Notes under the pieces: generated by a model | What the model saw: the letters and a program-made list of their open reading frames with translations, nothing else | Databases searched by the model: none | What the model was told of the DNA's origin: nothing | From: Rhodanobacter sp. | GTDB taxonomy: Bacteria > Pseudomonadota > Gammaproteobacteria > Xanthomonadales > Rhodanobacteraceae | DNA length: 64,000 nucleotides | Assembly (NCBI GenBank): GCA_004298505.1 | Contig: SCRO01000075.1 | Location: 62,001 to 126,000 of the forward strand | Direction of reading: 5' to 3' | Shown: positions 39,784 to 49,200 of the stretch, in pieces | How the letters are laid out: each line of letters begins with the position of its first letter | Numbering within the stretch: position 1 is the first letter of the stretch | Position numbers and translations under genes: made by a program

Positions 39784-41943
39784 CTACTTTTGCGCGCTGC
39801 AGGTCAGCGTCGCGATCTCGGAAAACGGCGGAAGCGGCTTGGGAATGCCGATCACGCACGGGGCCCCGGTGGGCGGGGTGAGGGTCATGGTGGCACCCGC
39901 GATGGCCTTGTCGAGGTAGAGCACGCCGCCGGCGCCCACCATCGTGTCGCCGACCGTCGTCTGGGCGGGGACGTTGTCTCCTGCACTGGTGATCACCCGA
40001 AACTCGCGGGCCAGGCCGCCCGAGCTGGGGAAGACCACCCGCGCGCCACCGCGGCGGCTGGGCACGCCGATCATCGTCGGGGTGGATACGTCCACGCCCA
40101 GGGGTAGGTCCTCGGTCGCAATGCGGATCTGGTTGGGCACCAGGCTCGTGAGTGGGGTGATCACCAGCGATCCGTTCTTTCCAGTGCGCCCGACCAATCG
40201 GTTTTCGAGGTAGACACGCACATTCGGGACGCCCACCTCGACCACGGCGAACCCGTCGTACACCGGCGGGACGGATTGGATGCCGCCGGTGCCCATCCAC
40301 AGCGCGCCCGAGACGACATTGGAGATGCCCAGGCCGCCGGGTCCGGTCGAGACGGCGGTGTCGTTCCGAAGGGTGGGCGTGCGGATGGACAGGGCGCCCA
40401 TCGTGCGAGTCGCCCCGTTCTGGTGGCTCGCGGTGGCCGACCAGTTGCCGTTGACCGGGCCATCCCACGAGCCGTTGATGTTGGCGCCGATCGAATCGTC
40501 GTCGCGCTGGACGGAGGCCTGCATGGTGCGCCCGAGCGGGATGCTGAGGTACGCCATCACCCCGTTGCCGCGGCCGCTCTGGTGCTCGAAGTTCACGGAC
40601 CAGTTGAGCGATCGGGCGGATCCGGAGAGGCGCAGATCGGAGCGGGTGCGCGTCACCCCGTCGCGCTCGACCACTCGGGCTGCAGTGGCCGAGAGGCTGA
40701 GGTTGGAATTGATGCGGTAGGACGCGAACGCGGTGTCCTGGGTGCGCGGCGTGCGTGCGGATGGGGAGAGGTCCCACCACGAGTCGGAGGCCTGGGTGCG
40801 GCCGACCCCGACCGACCAGCGGTCGGTGGTGTAGGCGTAGTCGGCGGACCAATATCGGCCGCCGCCGGTGCTGGCGCCCAGCGTCAATCCGGCGGTGCCC
40901 CACAGGCCGCCGACCAGCGCGCCGGCAGCGAGGTTGTGCTCCTTCGATGTCGCCTGCACGCCGCCTTGCAGCGTCCAGGTGTCGCTCAACCCCCGCGCCC
41001 AGGAGCCGGCGACGGCGGACTCACCACCCATGCGGGTGCGGCCGATGTTGACGTCCCAGCGGGAGAGGCCCGGCCGCAACAAGGACGGGGCGATGTAGAA
41101 CTGGTTGCTGATGGTGGTCTGCCGGCCGAAGGCGTCGGTGAGCACCAGGTCCATCGTGTTGGCGCCTGGCCCGACCTGGGGGTTGCCCAGCTCGAAGCCG
41201 CCTTGGCCGACCTGGCCGACCTGGCCGATCGGCCGGGCGTTCAAGTACGCATCGATCTTGCTGTCGGCCACCGCCACCCCGCCGATCACCGGGATCGGAT
41301 AGGTCGGGTCCATCGGATCGAGCGATGGGTCGGAGCCGAACCGCACGCCGCGCATCATCGTTGGGGCGATGGAGGAGATCGCGTTCGGGGTGATGTCGCC
41401 GGCCTGAAACACCAGGCGCTTATTCGGCCACTCCTTGGTGAAGGTGGTGAAGCCGCCGCGCCAGCCTTGGCTCGGACTGTACTGGCCGGTGCTCTCCAGC
41501 CGGCCCCACGGGGTGAGCACGCGCAGGGTGGGGCTGGTGCTCCACACCGTGCGGCCCTGGGTTGATGCGACCGCCAGGTCGTATCCGAGCAGCAGCCCGG
41601 ACACCGACGGGGAGAGCGGCGGAGATTTCCGACGCGGAACGCCGGTCTTCTGGATCGGGAAGCGATCGGCGGGGCCGGTGCAGGCGACCGATTGCTTCAG
41701 GTCGTCGATGGTGCAGGCAAACCCAAGCTGGGTGGTGGAGAGGGTTCCGTCCTCCCCAGGGCGCAGCAGCACGCCCAGGTCGACCCAGGTGGTGGTGGGC
41801 GCGGTGAGTGTCATGCCGTCGCGGTCGAACTCGACCGCCTGGGCCACCTTGTGTCCCTGAAGAGAAACGTCCAGGTACGCCGGGGCCGAGGCGGCCCAAG
41901 CAGGGCCGCTGATCAGGAGGGCGAGGCCCAGCCACCGGCGCAC
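39784..41943 (-). CDS. Outer-membrane usher of a chaperone-usher pilus
   Basis: 719 residues from GTG, signal peptide LGLALLISGPAWAAS. LDVSLQGHKV marks the N-terminal usher domain, the middle is the beta-barrel and the region from about 560 (YDGFAVVEVGVPNVRVYLEN, GVPSRRGGARVVFP) is the conserved C-terminal part. Somewhat shorter than classical ushers (about 800). Spacing to the chaperone stop is 3 nt. Exports pilin subunits delivered by the chaperone. Confidence 0.88.
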   Translation of the reverse strand: MRRWLGLALLISGPAWAASAPAYLDVSLQGHKVAQAVEFDRDGMTLTAPTTTWVDLGVLLRPGEDGTLSTTQLGFACTIDDLKQSVACTGPADRFPIQKTGVPRRKSPPLSPSVSGLLLGYDLAVASTQGRTVWSTSPTLRVLTPWGRLESTGQYSPSQGWRGGFTTFTKEWPNKRLVFQAGDITPNAISSIAPTMMRGVRFGSDPSLDPMDPTYPIPVIGGVAVADSKIDAYLNARPIGQVGQVGQGGFELGNPQVGPGANTMDLVLTDAFGRQTTISNQFYIAPSLLRPGLSRWDVNIGRTRMGGESAVAGSWARGLSDTWTLQGGVQATSKEHNLAAGALVGGLWGTAGLTLGASTGGGRYWSADYAYTTDRWSVGVGRTQASDSWWDLSPSARTPRTQDTAFASYRINSNLSLSATAARVVERDGVTRTRSDLRLSGSARSLNWSVNFEHQSGRGNGVMAYLSIPLGRTMQASVQRDDDSIGANINGSWDGPVNGNWSATASHQNGATRTMGALSIRTPTLRNDTAVSTGPGGLGISNVVSGALWMGTGGIQSVPPVYDGFAVVEVGVPNVRVYLENRLVGRTGKNGSLVITPLTSLVPNQIRIATEDLPLGVDVSTPTMIGVPSRRGGARVVFPSSGGLAREFRVITSAGDNVPAQTTVGDTMVGAGGVLYLDKAIAGATMTLTPPTGAPCVIGIPKPLPPFSEIATLTCSAQK

Positions 41944-41946
41944 GAC

Positions 41947-42657
41947 TTACTCCACCGAGAGCGTGATGCTCGCCTTCGGGCTGACCTTCACGTCGATCGA
42001 TGCAGGTTGGGTCGCCGGGCCCTTCAAAGGGGTGACCGCGATGGTGGAGCCAGGCAGCACGTGCAGGGCGTGGACTTTCCAGGGCGCGCCGTTCACCGCC
42101 GCGCCGAACACATCGGCGGTGGCGGTGCCGTCGTTGCGCAGGACCAGCTTGCCGTCGGACCACACGGCTTTGAGGTCCGACTTGAACGAGGGGCCGCGGT
42201 AAAAGATCGGTGCCATGAAGTGGTAGACGATTTGCGCGGAGGGGCCGGCGCCGGGCTTGGTCGGGCACTTGGCGACCTGCAGCACGTCCAGGCGGTACTG
42301 CTCTTCCGCCCCGTTGTTCGCGGGCGCAACGCGCGCGATGCGCACGACCTGGTTTTGGCCGTCAGGGATGGTCGCAATGGCGGGGACGGCCCGGACGGCA
42401 TCGGTGGGGGTATCGACGTCGACACCGTTGATCTGGGTCCACTTCGTCACGGAGAACTGGAAGGGCGCCGCGCAGCCGGTGTGGTTGGCGACCGTCACGG
42501 TGGCCACCTTCTGACCGGGCAGCAAGTCGTTGATGACGGGGGAGATGCCCAGGCCGAGGCCGGCGGGCGATCGGGCAGGCGTCTGGTTGGCAGGCGCCTG
42601 GTCGGCGAATGCGGAGGTGGAGGCCAAAAGCAGGGCAGCAATCAAGAGGGGGCGCAT
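41947..42657 (-). CDS. Periplasmic pilus chaperone
   Basis: 236 residues with a clear signal peptide (LLIAALLLASTSAFA). PapD-type immunoglobulin-like fold: SPVINDLLPGQKVATVTVAN at the start of domain 1, RIARVAPANNGAEEQYRLDV for the subunit-binding strand and VYHFMAPIFYRG at the domain boundary. First gene of the chaperone-usher operon; the leader CCACACACCACGGAACCGACC ties it to the element. Confidence 0.87.
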   Translation of the reverse strand: MRPLLIAALLLASTSAFADQAPANQTPARSPAGLGLGISPVINDLLPGQKVATVTVANHTGCAAPFQFSVTKWTQINGVDVDTPTDAVRAVPAIATIPDGQNQVVRIARVAPANNGAEEQYRLDVLQVAKCPTKPGAGPSAQIVYHFMAPIFYRGPSFKSDLKAVWSDGKLVLRNDGTATADVFGAAVNGAPWKVHALHVLPGSTIAVTPLKGPATQPASIDVKVSPKASITLSVE

Positions 42658-42745
42658 GGAGGTCGGTTCCGTGGTGTGTGGTCCTACCACTCAACCACAT
42701 GGGAGCCGTTTGACAACCGCCCCGCGCGTCAAACCGCCGGAGGGA

Positions 42746-43126
42746 TCACAGTCGGGCGATCAGCATCCGCCGCTGCAGCAGATCCGCCCGGGCACCGGGG
42801 TCGGCGATGGGAGCGGGGACGGGGGCGATCATCCCGCGCGCTAGCCAGCCGGTGATCTCCACCACGCAGGCGTTGAATTCGCCGGCTGAGAGCCGGAGGA
42901 TCGTAGCGACCTGATGGTTGGGCACCTGCTTGCGCGCCCAGGCGAGCACATCGTGCGCGGAAGCGCCCTGGGGGTGGAGCTGGGCCCAGGCGTGGGCGAG
43001 GCCTTGGAGCACATCGTTTAGGCGGTCGTCGCCGTACACCTCCCCGTCGGGCCACGCAATCAGCCGCCCTACGGTTGCGGGGTGGATGACAGGAACGGCG
43101 CGGAGGATGCGGAGGTACGGGTCCAT
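42746..43126 (-). CDS. Hypothetical protein, 126 aa
   Basis: No family recognised; helical with VLAWARKQVPNHQVATIL and ADLLQRRMLIARL at the end. A TACGCT hexamer ends 7 nt before this ATG, which would make the message leaderless; a longer form starting 177 nt upstream is possible but lies over the repeat region. Confidence 0.5.
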   Translation of the reverse strand: MDPYLRILRAVPVIHPATVGRLIAWPDGEVYGDDRLNDVLQGLAHAWAQLHPQGASAHDVLAWARKQVPNHQVATILRLSAGEFNACVVEITGWLARGMIAPVPAPIADPGARADLLQRRMLIARL

Positions 43127-43260
43127 GCATCCAGCGTAGGCACGGATCTGGGTTTGTCCGTGCCCGATGTGCTGGGCTGTGAGGGTGTCCACATATCCAG
43201 GGGGAGTCCAGCGGGATGCCTGCAGCAATCCCCAGGTCGCCCGGTGGGTATGTGGGCAAG

Positions 43261-43646
43261 TGTTTGGACGTCCAAACGAGGTCGAGGTTTGGGCGGCGTC
43301 CAACCCCGTTTATGGGGTTGTACCCGGGTCAAAACCCCCGTTTTTGACGTCCAAGTTCCGTCCAAGTGGGTTAGCTGGTGGGACGAATAGCCTTGAAACC
43401 GTTGCTGCGCTTAGGCCCGTTCAGCATACGGATATTCTGGCGCATGCCTGGAGAATGGGCAGCCAACCAAACAGCGTGCGCCTCTTTGTCATTTTTGTCA
43501 ATCATTTCAAGGTTTTGGCTCTTGGTATTTATGCACTGTTTGGGTAGATTTATATGCTAATAGCGTACCAGGGGTCTGAAGGGGTACGAATTGACGTCCA
43601 AGTACCGTCCAAGTGCTCGATTTCAAACCTCCTAGACGTCCAAGTT
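43261..43646. repeat. GACGTCCAAG iteron cluster
   Basis: TTTGGACGTCCAAA (palindrome, 43263-43276), GACGTCCAAGTTCCGTCCAAG at about 43346-43366, the same pair with TAC at about 43593-43613 and a single copy at about 43635-43644. Within each pair the CGTCCAAGT units are 11 bp apart, one helical turn, as expected for a cooperative DNA-binding protein. Confidence 0.6.
43283..43446. repeat. 164-bp paired segment, left copy
   Basis: Matches 61456-61619 over the first 90 bp or so and the last 29 bp (TTCAGCATACGGATATTCTG) with the same total length, while about 40 bp between have diverged. Contains one iteron pair and a hairpin CCCCGTTTATGGGG. Confidence 0.75.
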
Positions 43647-43856
43647 TTTCTGCATGAAAAATCAATGGGATACCTTGAATCAGGCGAGTTTTCGGGTTCG
43701 GCGCCCAATCTGGAGACATTGAACCATGGAAAAGTTGGGCAACAAGGGATGATCACGGCACCCTCAGCCCGGCCAACCACGCCCCCGCCCTGGCGTAAAC
43801 AGCCCTTAGCCCCGTGCGATATCCAAGGTGGGGATAAATCGGCGTAGATTTGAAGC
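43447..43856. other. AT-richer gene-free stretch before the transposase
   Basis: No convincing coding sequence. Contains an iteron pair (about 43593-43613) and lower GC than the surrounding DNA. I could not identify a left terminal repeat for the transposase here. Confidence 0.4.
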
Positions 43857-44690
43857 GTGAAGAACCCCCGCCCTCAGCGTCCCAACACGGCCTGCGCGGC
43901 CCACCTCCAGCCGCTGCCGAACTCCTATCGGAAGAAAGGCTACCGGCGCCCCAAGCACAACCACCAGAGCGTGCCGCGGTACCAATGTAAAACGTGCGGC
44001 ACGTACTTCAGCGCCACGCAGTTCAAGCCTATTCGCAATCAGAAACGCCCCGACCTCAATGCGCAGGTGTTTGCCCTGGCGGTGTCGGGCATGACGATGC
44101 GGCGCATGGCGCTCCTGCTGACATGCAGCCCGCTCACCATCGAGCGGAAGATTCAGCACCTCGCTCGGCAGGCGCAACTCCATCACCAGAAACACCTCGC
44201 AACATTGCGCACGTCGTACGTCATCATGGACGAGCTGGAAACCTTCATCCACGCCCGTTTTCGGCAGGTGAGCGTGGGGATGGCGGTGCGGGGAAAGACC
44301 GGTGAAGTGCTCTCCTTCGGCGTGGCCCGGAAGCCATCCAACTACGCCGACACCGATTGGACCCAGGACGATCGCCCGATCGTAATGGTCGGCATGCTTA
44401 GGCGCCTGAAGCCGATCCTGACGCCGAATGCCACCCTGGTCTCGGACAAGAAAACGGGGTATGTCCCCTGGGTGAAGAAGGCGCTTCCCAACGTCCAGCA
44501 CATCGCGCACAAAGCCATCAAAGGGCCCGGGTACAACCCGCTCTTTGCCATTGACCACGCGTTCGCGAAGATGCGCAACGACCTGGCCCGGTTGAGCCGG
44601 GAGACCTGGACGACGACCAAGACGATCGAGGCGTTGGAACGCCACATTTGGCTGTGGGTGGCGTGGACGAATGGGTATCGGCTGGGGTGA
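43857..44690 (+). CDS. IS1-like transposase, second copy (diverged)
   Basis: 277 residues from GTG. Same plan as the 28565 transposase: CxxCGTYF zinc ribbon, SGMTMRRMALLLTCSPLTIE HTH, MDELETFIHARFRQVS, LVSDKKTGY and HAFAKMRNDLARLSRETW. Clearly homologous but well diverged in sequence. Intact reading frame; ends of the element not found. Confidence 0.82.
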   Translation: MKNPRPQRPNTACAAHLQPLPNSYRKKGYRRPKHNHQSVPRYQCKTCGTYFSATQFKPIRNQKRPDLNAQVFALAVSGMTMRRMALLLTCSPLTIERKIQHLARQAQLHHQKHLATLRTSYVIMDELETFIHARFRQVSVGMAVRGKTGEVLSFGVARKPSNYADTDWTQDDRPIVMVGMLRRLKPILTPNATLVSDKKTGYVPWVKKALPNVQHIAHKAIKGPGYNPLFAIDHAFAKMRNDLARLSRETWTTTKTIEALERHIWLWVAWTNGYRLG

Positions 44691-44694
44691 TTAC

Positions 44695-44857
44695 ATGCGC
44701 AAGCCAGGGGCGACCTTGGTGCGTAGTCCCTGGGCGGGGTACAAGAACTGCCATGTGGAAGGGGATATGGTTGTGCTGTTCCTGTATTCCGTCATCAGTA
44801 TCAACGATGATATTGGAACTGGCTCGCTTCGGTACGCACAACAAACTCGGAACCTGA
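44695..44857 (+). pseudogene. Frameshifted YafQ-type toxin remnant
   Basis: WAGYKNCHVEGDMVVLFLYS in one frame is followed in another frame by ILELARFGTHNKLGT, which together make the C-terminal half of a YafQ toxin (compare ECHVEGD and LGTHNKVF in the 29571 toxin). A one-base shift near 44810 breaks it. It sits 5 nt after the transposase stop. Confidence 0.65.
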
Positions 44858-45050
44858 ATACGGGTTAACCTTTGACAATAGTTTTCCGAACTGTGCTACA
44901 CCTCACGCTAAGAATGATCCATCGATTTCGCGAATGCTTGCAGATCGATTGCGTATTGACCGCTAGTGACTCCCTCGTAGATTCGTGATTGGCCGTCAGT
45001 ATTCTTGCTGTGGCCGAAGCATTCAACGAAACGACATCGAGTGATACCAC

Positions 45051-45416
45051 ATGGCATACAAAATGATTGCGCCAGCAACGGATTGGTTCTTTGTCCAGAG
45101 AGAAAAAAGGGGGGATTCAAATAGTATCGATATACCGCTGGATCACAACGGCGAACCGAACCCCTGCATTCGTCGCGTAGCGGTCTGGGCGCTAACAGAA
45201 GATGATCACGTAATAGGTCTTCGCGGAAATTCGGGGGACTACACCACAGGAAAATCGGCTGGACTCGTTCCAGCTCAGTCTTATGGTGAGCTCGGCGACT
45301 ATGTGCATATAAGTAGTCTTTCCGGGGCCGAAATCGCGAAGGTTGCCAAGTTGGAATCTGTCAGATTGGACGTGTCCAGACAAGCCGAGTTGGAACTGGG
45401 CAAACGTGAGCACTAA
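45051..45416 (+). CDS. Hypothetical protein, 121 aa
   Basis: Begins MAYKMIAPATDWFFVQREKR and contains VAVWALTEDDHVIGLRGNSG. No family recognised. Codon use and composition differ from the GC-rich element genes, which suggests separate acquisition. Stands alone. Confidence 0.5.
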   Translation: MAYKMIAPATDWFFVQREKRGDSNSIDIPLDHNGEPNPCIRRVAVWALTEDDHVIGLRGNSGDYTTGKSAGLVPAQSYGELGDYVHISSLSGAEIAKVAKLESVRLDVSRQAELELGKREH

Positions 45417-45449
45417 TTCGCAGTCCGACCCCATCTCTCGCTCCGAACT

Positions 45450-45749
45450 TCAACAAAACGATGACGCGACCGCTCGACTAAACACACGCAGCACATCTCG
45501 ATCGTGCCAGCGAGTGCTTGATGACTGAGATTCACCCTGTGCCAGTACTTCAGCCAGCGGACGCCCCAGGGACACTTGGTGATCGACCCAAAAGGCAACG
45601 GCTAGGACTGAAGCATGGAAATCCCGATTCTCGATTATAGGGCGCACATCGAACACAGGATGGCCGGCGGCCGTTTCGGGCGCTAGGGAGGAGGGGCTTC
45701 GGGTGCCGTGTGGTGGGGCAGGTAGGAATGAGACGTCAGGGTTTTTCAT
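45450..45749 (-). CDS. Hypothetical protein, 99 aa
   Basis: Kept because the ATG follows the element-type leader (CACATCGAGAGCCGACC) and a TAGGCT -10 at 45778-45783. The sequence (SLGRPLAEVLAQGESQSSS) has no recognised family and may be a truncated remnant. Confidence 0.45.
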   Translation of the reverse strand: MKNPDVSFLPAPPHGTRSPSSLAPETAAGHPVFDVRPIIENRDFHASVLAVAFWVDHQVSLGRPLAEVLAQGESQSSSTRWHDRDVLRVFSRAVASSFC

Positions 45750-45783
45750 GGTCGGCTCTCGATGTGGTGATGTCTCCAGCCTA

Positions 45784-46206
45784 TGGATGAATCCGGCCCT
45801 GTCTCCTTGCGCTAGGACGCTATCGATCAGTCTGCGCGACGCATCACATTCTTCGACGCTGGCGTTCCTGGTGTGGTGGGGCGACCTGGCGGTCTTGAGA
45901 TGTGGACGAGGCCAACGACCCGTCGGTGACCATCAGCTGTCTCTGCGCGGCACCAAGGAAACCGCATGACCACCTCGCCACGCGGCGTAGCCCAGCGGAG
46001 CTGACCGTAGTCGAAGCCCGGCAGCAGGAGCGGTTGAGTCGGGAGATCCGCGACGTGCAGGAGGGCATGCGCGGCGGTTGATGCGTCCCGGGATCCGTTG
46101 CGTGCATTACTCGTCGGAGCGAGTAACGATTGGTGCAGGCTTAGCCGCCAATTTCCTTGGCGACGCTTGGACCTTGCGATGCACGGAGCGTAAGCTGGCA
46201 TAAGAC
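45784..46206. other. Gene-free stretch with degraded element repeats
   Basis: GTTCCTGGTGTGGTGGGG near 45868 matches the leader motif in reverse. Beyond it I see only short broken reading frames, so these are probably remains of an element gene. The promoter of the large helicase must lie in the right part. Confidence 0.4.
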
Positions 46207-49200
46207 ATGCTTGGCTCATTGAACGTGGAAGGAAGGGGAAAGCCGGTGCCGGGTGCAAAAGATCTTCTGGTTGGGCTTCTCGACTACATCCAGGAACAAG
46301 CAAAAATCGTTAAGCCCGAAGGGTTCAGGCTCTCGGCGCACAAAGGTCTGCGGTATTTTCCGGCGGATCTGTCTTCGTTACCCGGGCTCTCCTTCAATGT
46401 TGAGGCCCAGGGTGATCACATCTGGCTTCGGGTTGAGCGACTCGAACCCCAGGACGCGCCAGCCGAGCCGTCGGAGATCCATCCATTCGTTTCAGCGGCC
46501 GCCGATCCGTATGGACGACCGCCCGAGCTCAACGTTGCCGAAATAGAAGCGCGCCTCGACCAGGATCCGGAAGCCGACCCGGAAGACTTCCGGCAAAGGG
46601 TTGGCCGGGCGTTCGACGAATACTCCATTGACTGGGCGCGGTGGGCCGAGCGCGAAAAGCCCCGTCGACAGGCCATCGAGGTCTACGGCAACTTTTTCAC
46701 GCTCAAACACCAGATCGAGGCCGAAGAAACCGCCAAGCCACAAGAGCTGGTGTGGGGCGTGGGTGTCGCTTCGTGGCAAATCCCCTCTGGTGGGAGCACG
46801 TCAGTCTTTGAATATCCGCTGCTGACGCAAGCGGTCGAAATCAGCATTGACGAGCAGACCATGGCCATCGAGCTTCGCCCGCGCGAGACCGATGTGCGGT
46901 TGGAACTCGATGCATTTGTGCTTGCGCAGATCCCAGGGGCCGCCGAAACCGAACTGGCCGCCAAGGCACAGCTCGCGCGACCGGGGGGCGGTGGCTTCTC
47001 GCCATTCGACGTTTCGTCATACAGCCCGGTGATGCGGCTGGTTGCGGGAAACCTCGATTCAAATGGTAGCTATCGAGAGGTGCTTTCCCAGGGCCAGGCG
47101 TGTCCCGCACCCGGGGAGGATCTGGTCGTTACGGACGGCTGGGTGCTCCTGGCGCGTCCTAGGCAGAACAATTTTCTGCTGGAAGATTTGAAGCGACTCA
47201 AAGCGAAGGTCGTCGCGGCGGAAACGATCCCGTTTGGGCCGCTGGCCTTGGTTACGCCGCCATCCAATGAGGTGATCGAACACATCTCAGGCGGTTTTCG
47301 TGGACTTTCCAGCGGTGGCCGAGGCAGTAGCGGCGGCGGTCCCATTCAGGAGCTCTACTTTCCGTTGCCGCACAACGACGAACAGGTCACCATCATCGAG
47401 CGGCTTGAACGTGCGCCTGGTGTGACCGTCCAAGGTCCTCCCGGAACAGGAAAGACCCACACGATCGCCAACGTGATCTGCCATTACTTGGCAACCGGCC
47501 GGAGGGTGTTGGTGACCTCCCGTGGTGAACCCGCGTTGGAGGTGTTGCAGGCCAAACTTCCCGATGAAGTCCGTCCACTGACCGTCGCCCTCCTGGCCAC
47601 GGATCGAGAGGGTGTGCGGCAGTTCCAAGCTTCGATCGAAGCGATCCAACATCAAGTTTCCCAGCTCAACGTGCAAGCCACGGAGCATGCGATCGCGGCG
47701 CTGCATACCGCCATAGATCGCATCCATCACGAGCTTGCCCAGCTTGATGCCCGAGTTGACGTGATTGCCATGGCGCAGCTTGGCCAGATCAACTTGGATG
47801 GCGAAAATCTGCGCGCACAAAAGGCCGCCGAGCTTCTGCTGCAAGGTGCGGATGAGCATGGGTGGTTCGATGATGAAATCACCATCGGCCCAGAGCATCA
47901 GCCACCGCTGACGGAAGAAGAGGTGGCCAACCTTCGCCAATCCCGTCGGCAGGTCGGCGACGACCTCGCGTATCTCGGCACGAAACTTCCACAGGCCGAT
48001 CAGCTGCCCGGCGCCTCACGGGTGGCCGAGCTGCACCGGATGATCACAAGCCTCAGACACCTCGATGAGGACATGGCGAGTGCACCGAACCTTGCCCTAC
48101 TCGGAAACACGCAGGAGGTCCACGGGACCGCGGCGACGCTTCTCAAAACCGTTCAGCTGGCCCAAACGGATGTGTCTGCGCTGGAAAGCGGCGCGCCCGC
48201 GTGGGGACAGGCTGCCCGTGAGAAGTGCCGTTCCTCTTCCTTTGTTGCCGAGCGCCATGCCTTCGAGGCAATGTTTGGTGACATCGAAGATCTTGTCGCT
48301 GCGAGAGCGGATTTTCTCAAACGGCCCGTAGTCTTTCCGGTCGCCGGTTTCGCTTCGCCGAAAACACTGGAAGCGGTCAAGCGAGCGGCTGATTCAGGGA
48401 AACCGTTCGGGGCCATTTCAATTGGAGCAGGTGAGGCGAAAAAGCACATCTCGGGCGTGCGCGTCTCAGGTCTCCCACCGCAGGACGCCGATGCTTGGAA
48501 GCACGTCCAGCGGCACGTGCACATGCGCGCTCAGCTTTCGTCATTTGTCGCACGGTGGAACACATTTGCCGAGACACTTTCTTTTCCGACGATGGCTGAG
48601 GGTGAGAACGACTTGCGGAAAGTGGAAAAGCAGGCGGTGCTTGCTCGAAGCGCTCATCGCATCGGTACCTTCCTCGACAAGCAGCTGATCAACCAATCAG
48701 CCAGCGTTTTCAGGGCCGTGCCTACCGAGCAGTTGCATGGCGGCTCTGCGGGCCTGGCAGGGATTGAAAGCGCACTGCGCAAATTCCTGAGCCGCATAGC
48801 CATGGCGCGTGCGGCCGAAGGTCTCACAGCATTCCAAGAACAATTGGCAGGGACCGAAGGCGCCATTTCTCAACGTCTGGGCGATTTTTCGCGACAGATG
48901 TTGGGCAAGCCGTCGTTCGAGGCGGAGCAGGTGGCCGCGGAATATGTCCAGCTGATGGCTGAACTGCGGCGGGTGCACGCGCTGCAATCGCATTTGCATG
49001 TCATCCAGGACAGCGCACAACGCTTGCGCGATGCCGGTGCCGTGCGGTGGGCGGACAGGATTGTGAGCGTGCCGACGAAAAACTCTGGCGACGACGAAAC
49101 GGTTCCTGCGCGTTGGCGCAAAAGCTGGACATGGGCCCGGGTTCGCGGTCATCTGGAAGCCATCGAGGGCAGGGAAGAACTGAGAGCGCTTGCCGAAAAG

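Noticed and set aside
1-43000. Prophage
   Set aside because: No capsid, portal, terminase, tail, holin or lysin genes and no integrase are seen, despite phage-like helicases and methyltransferases.
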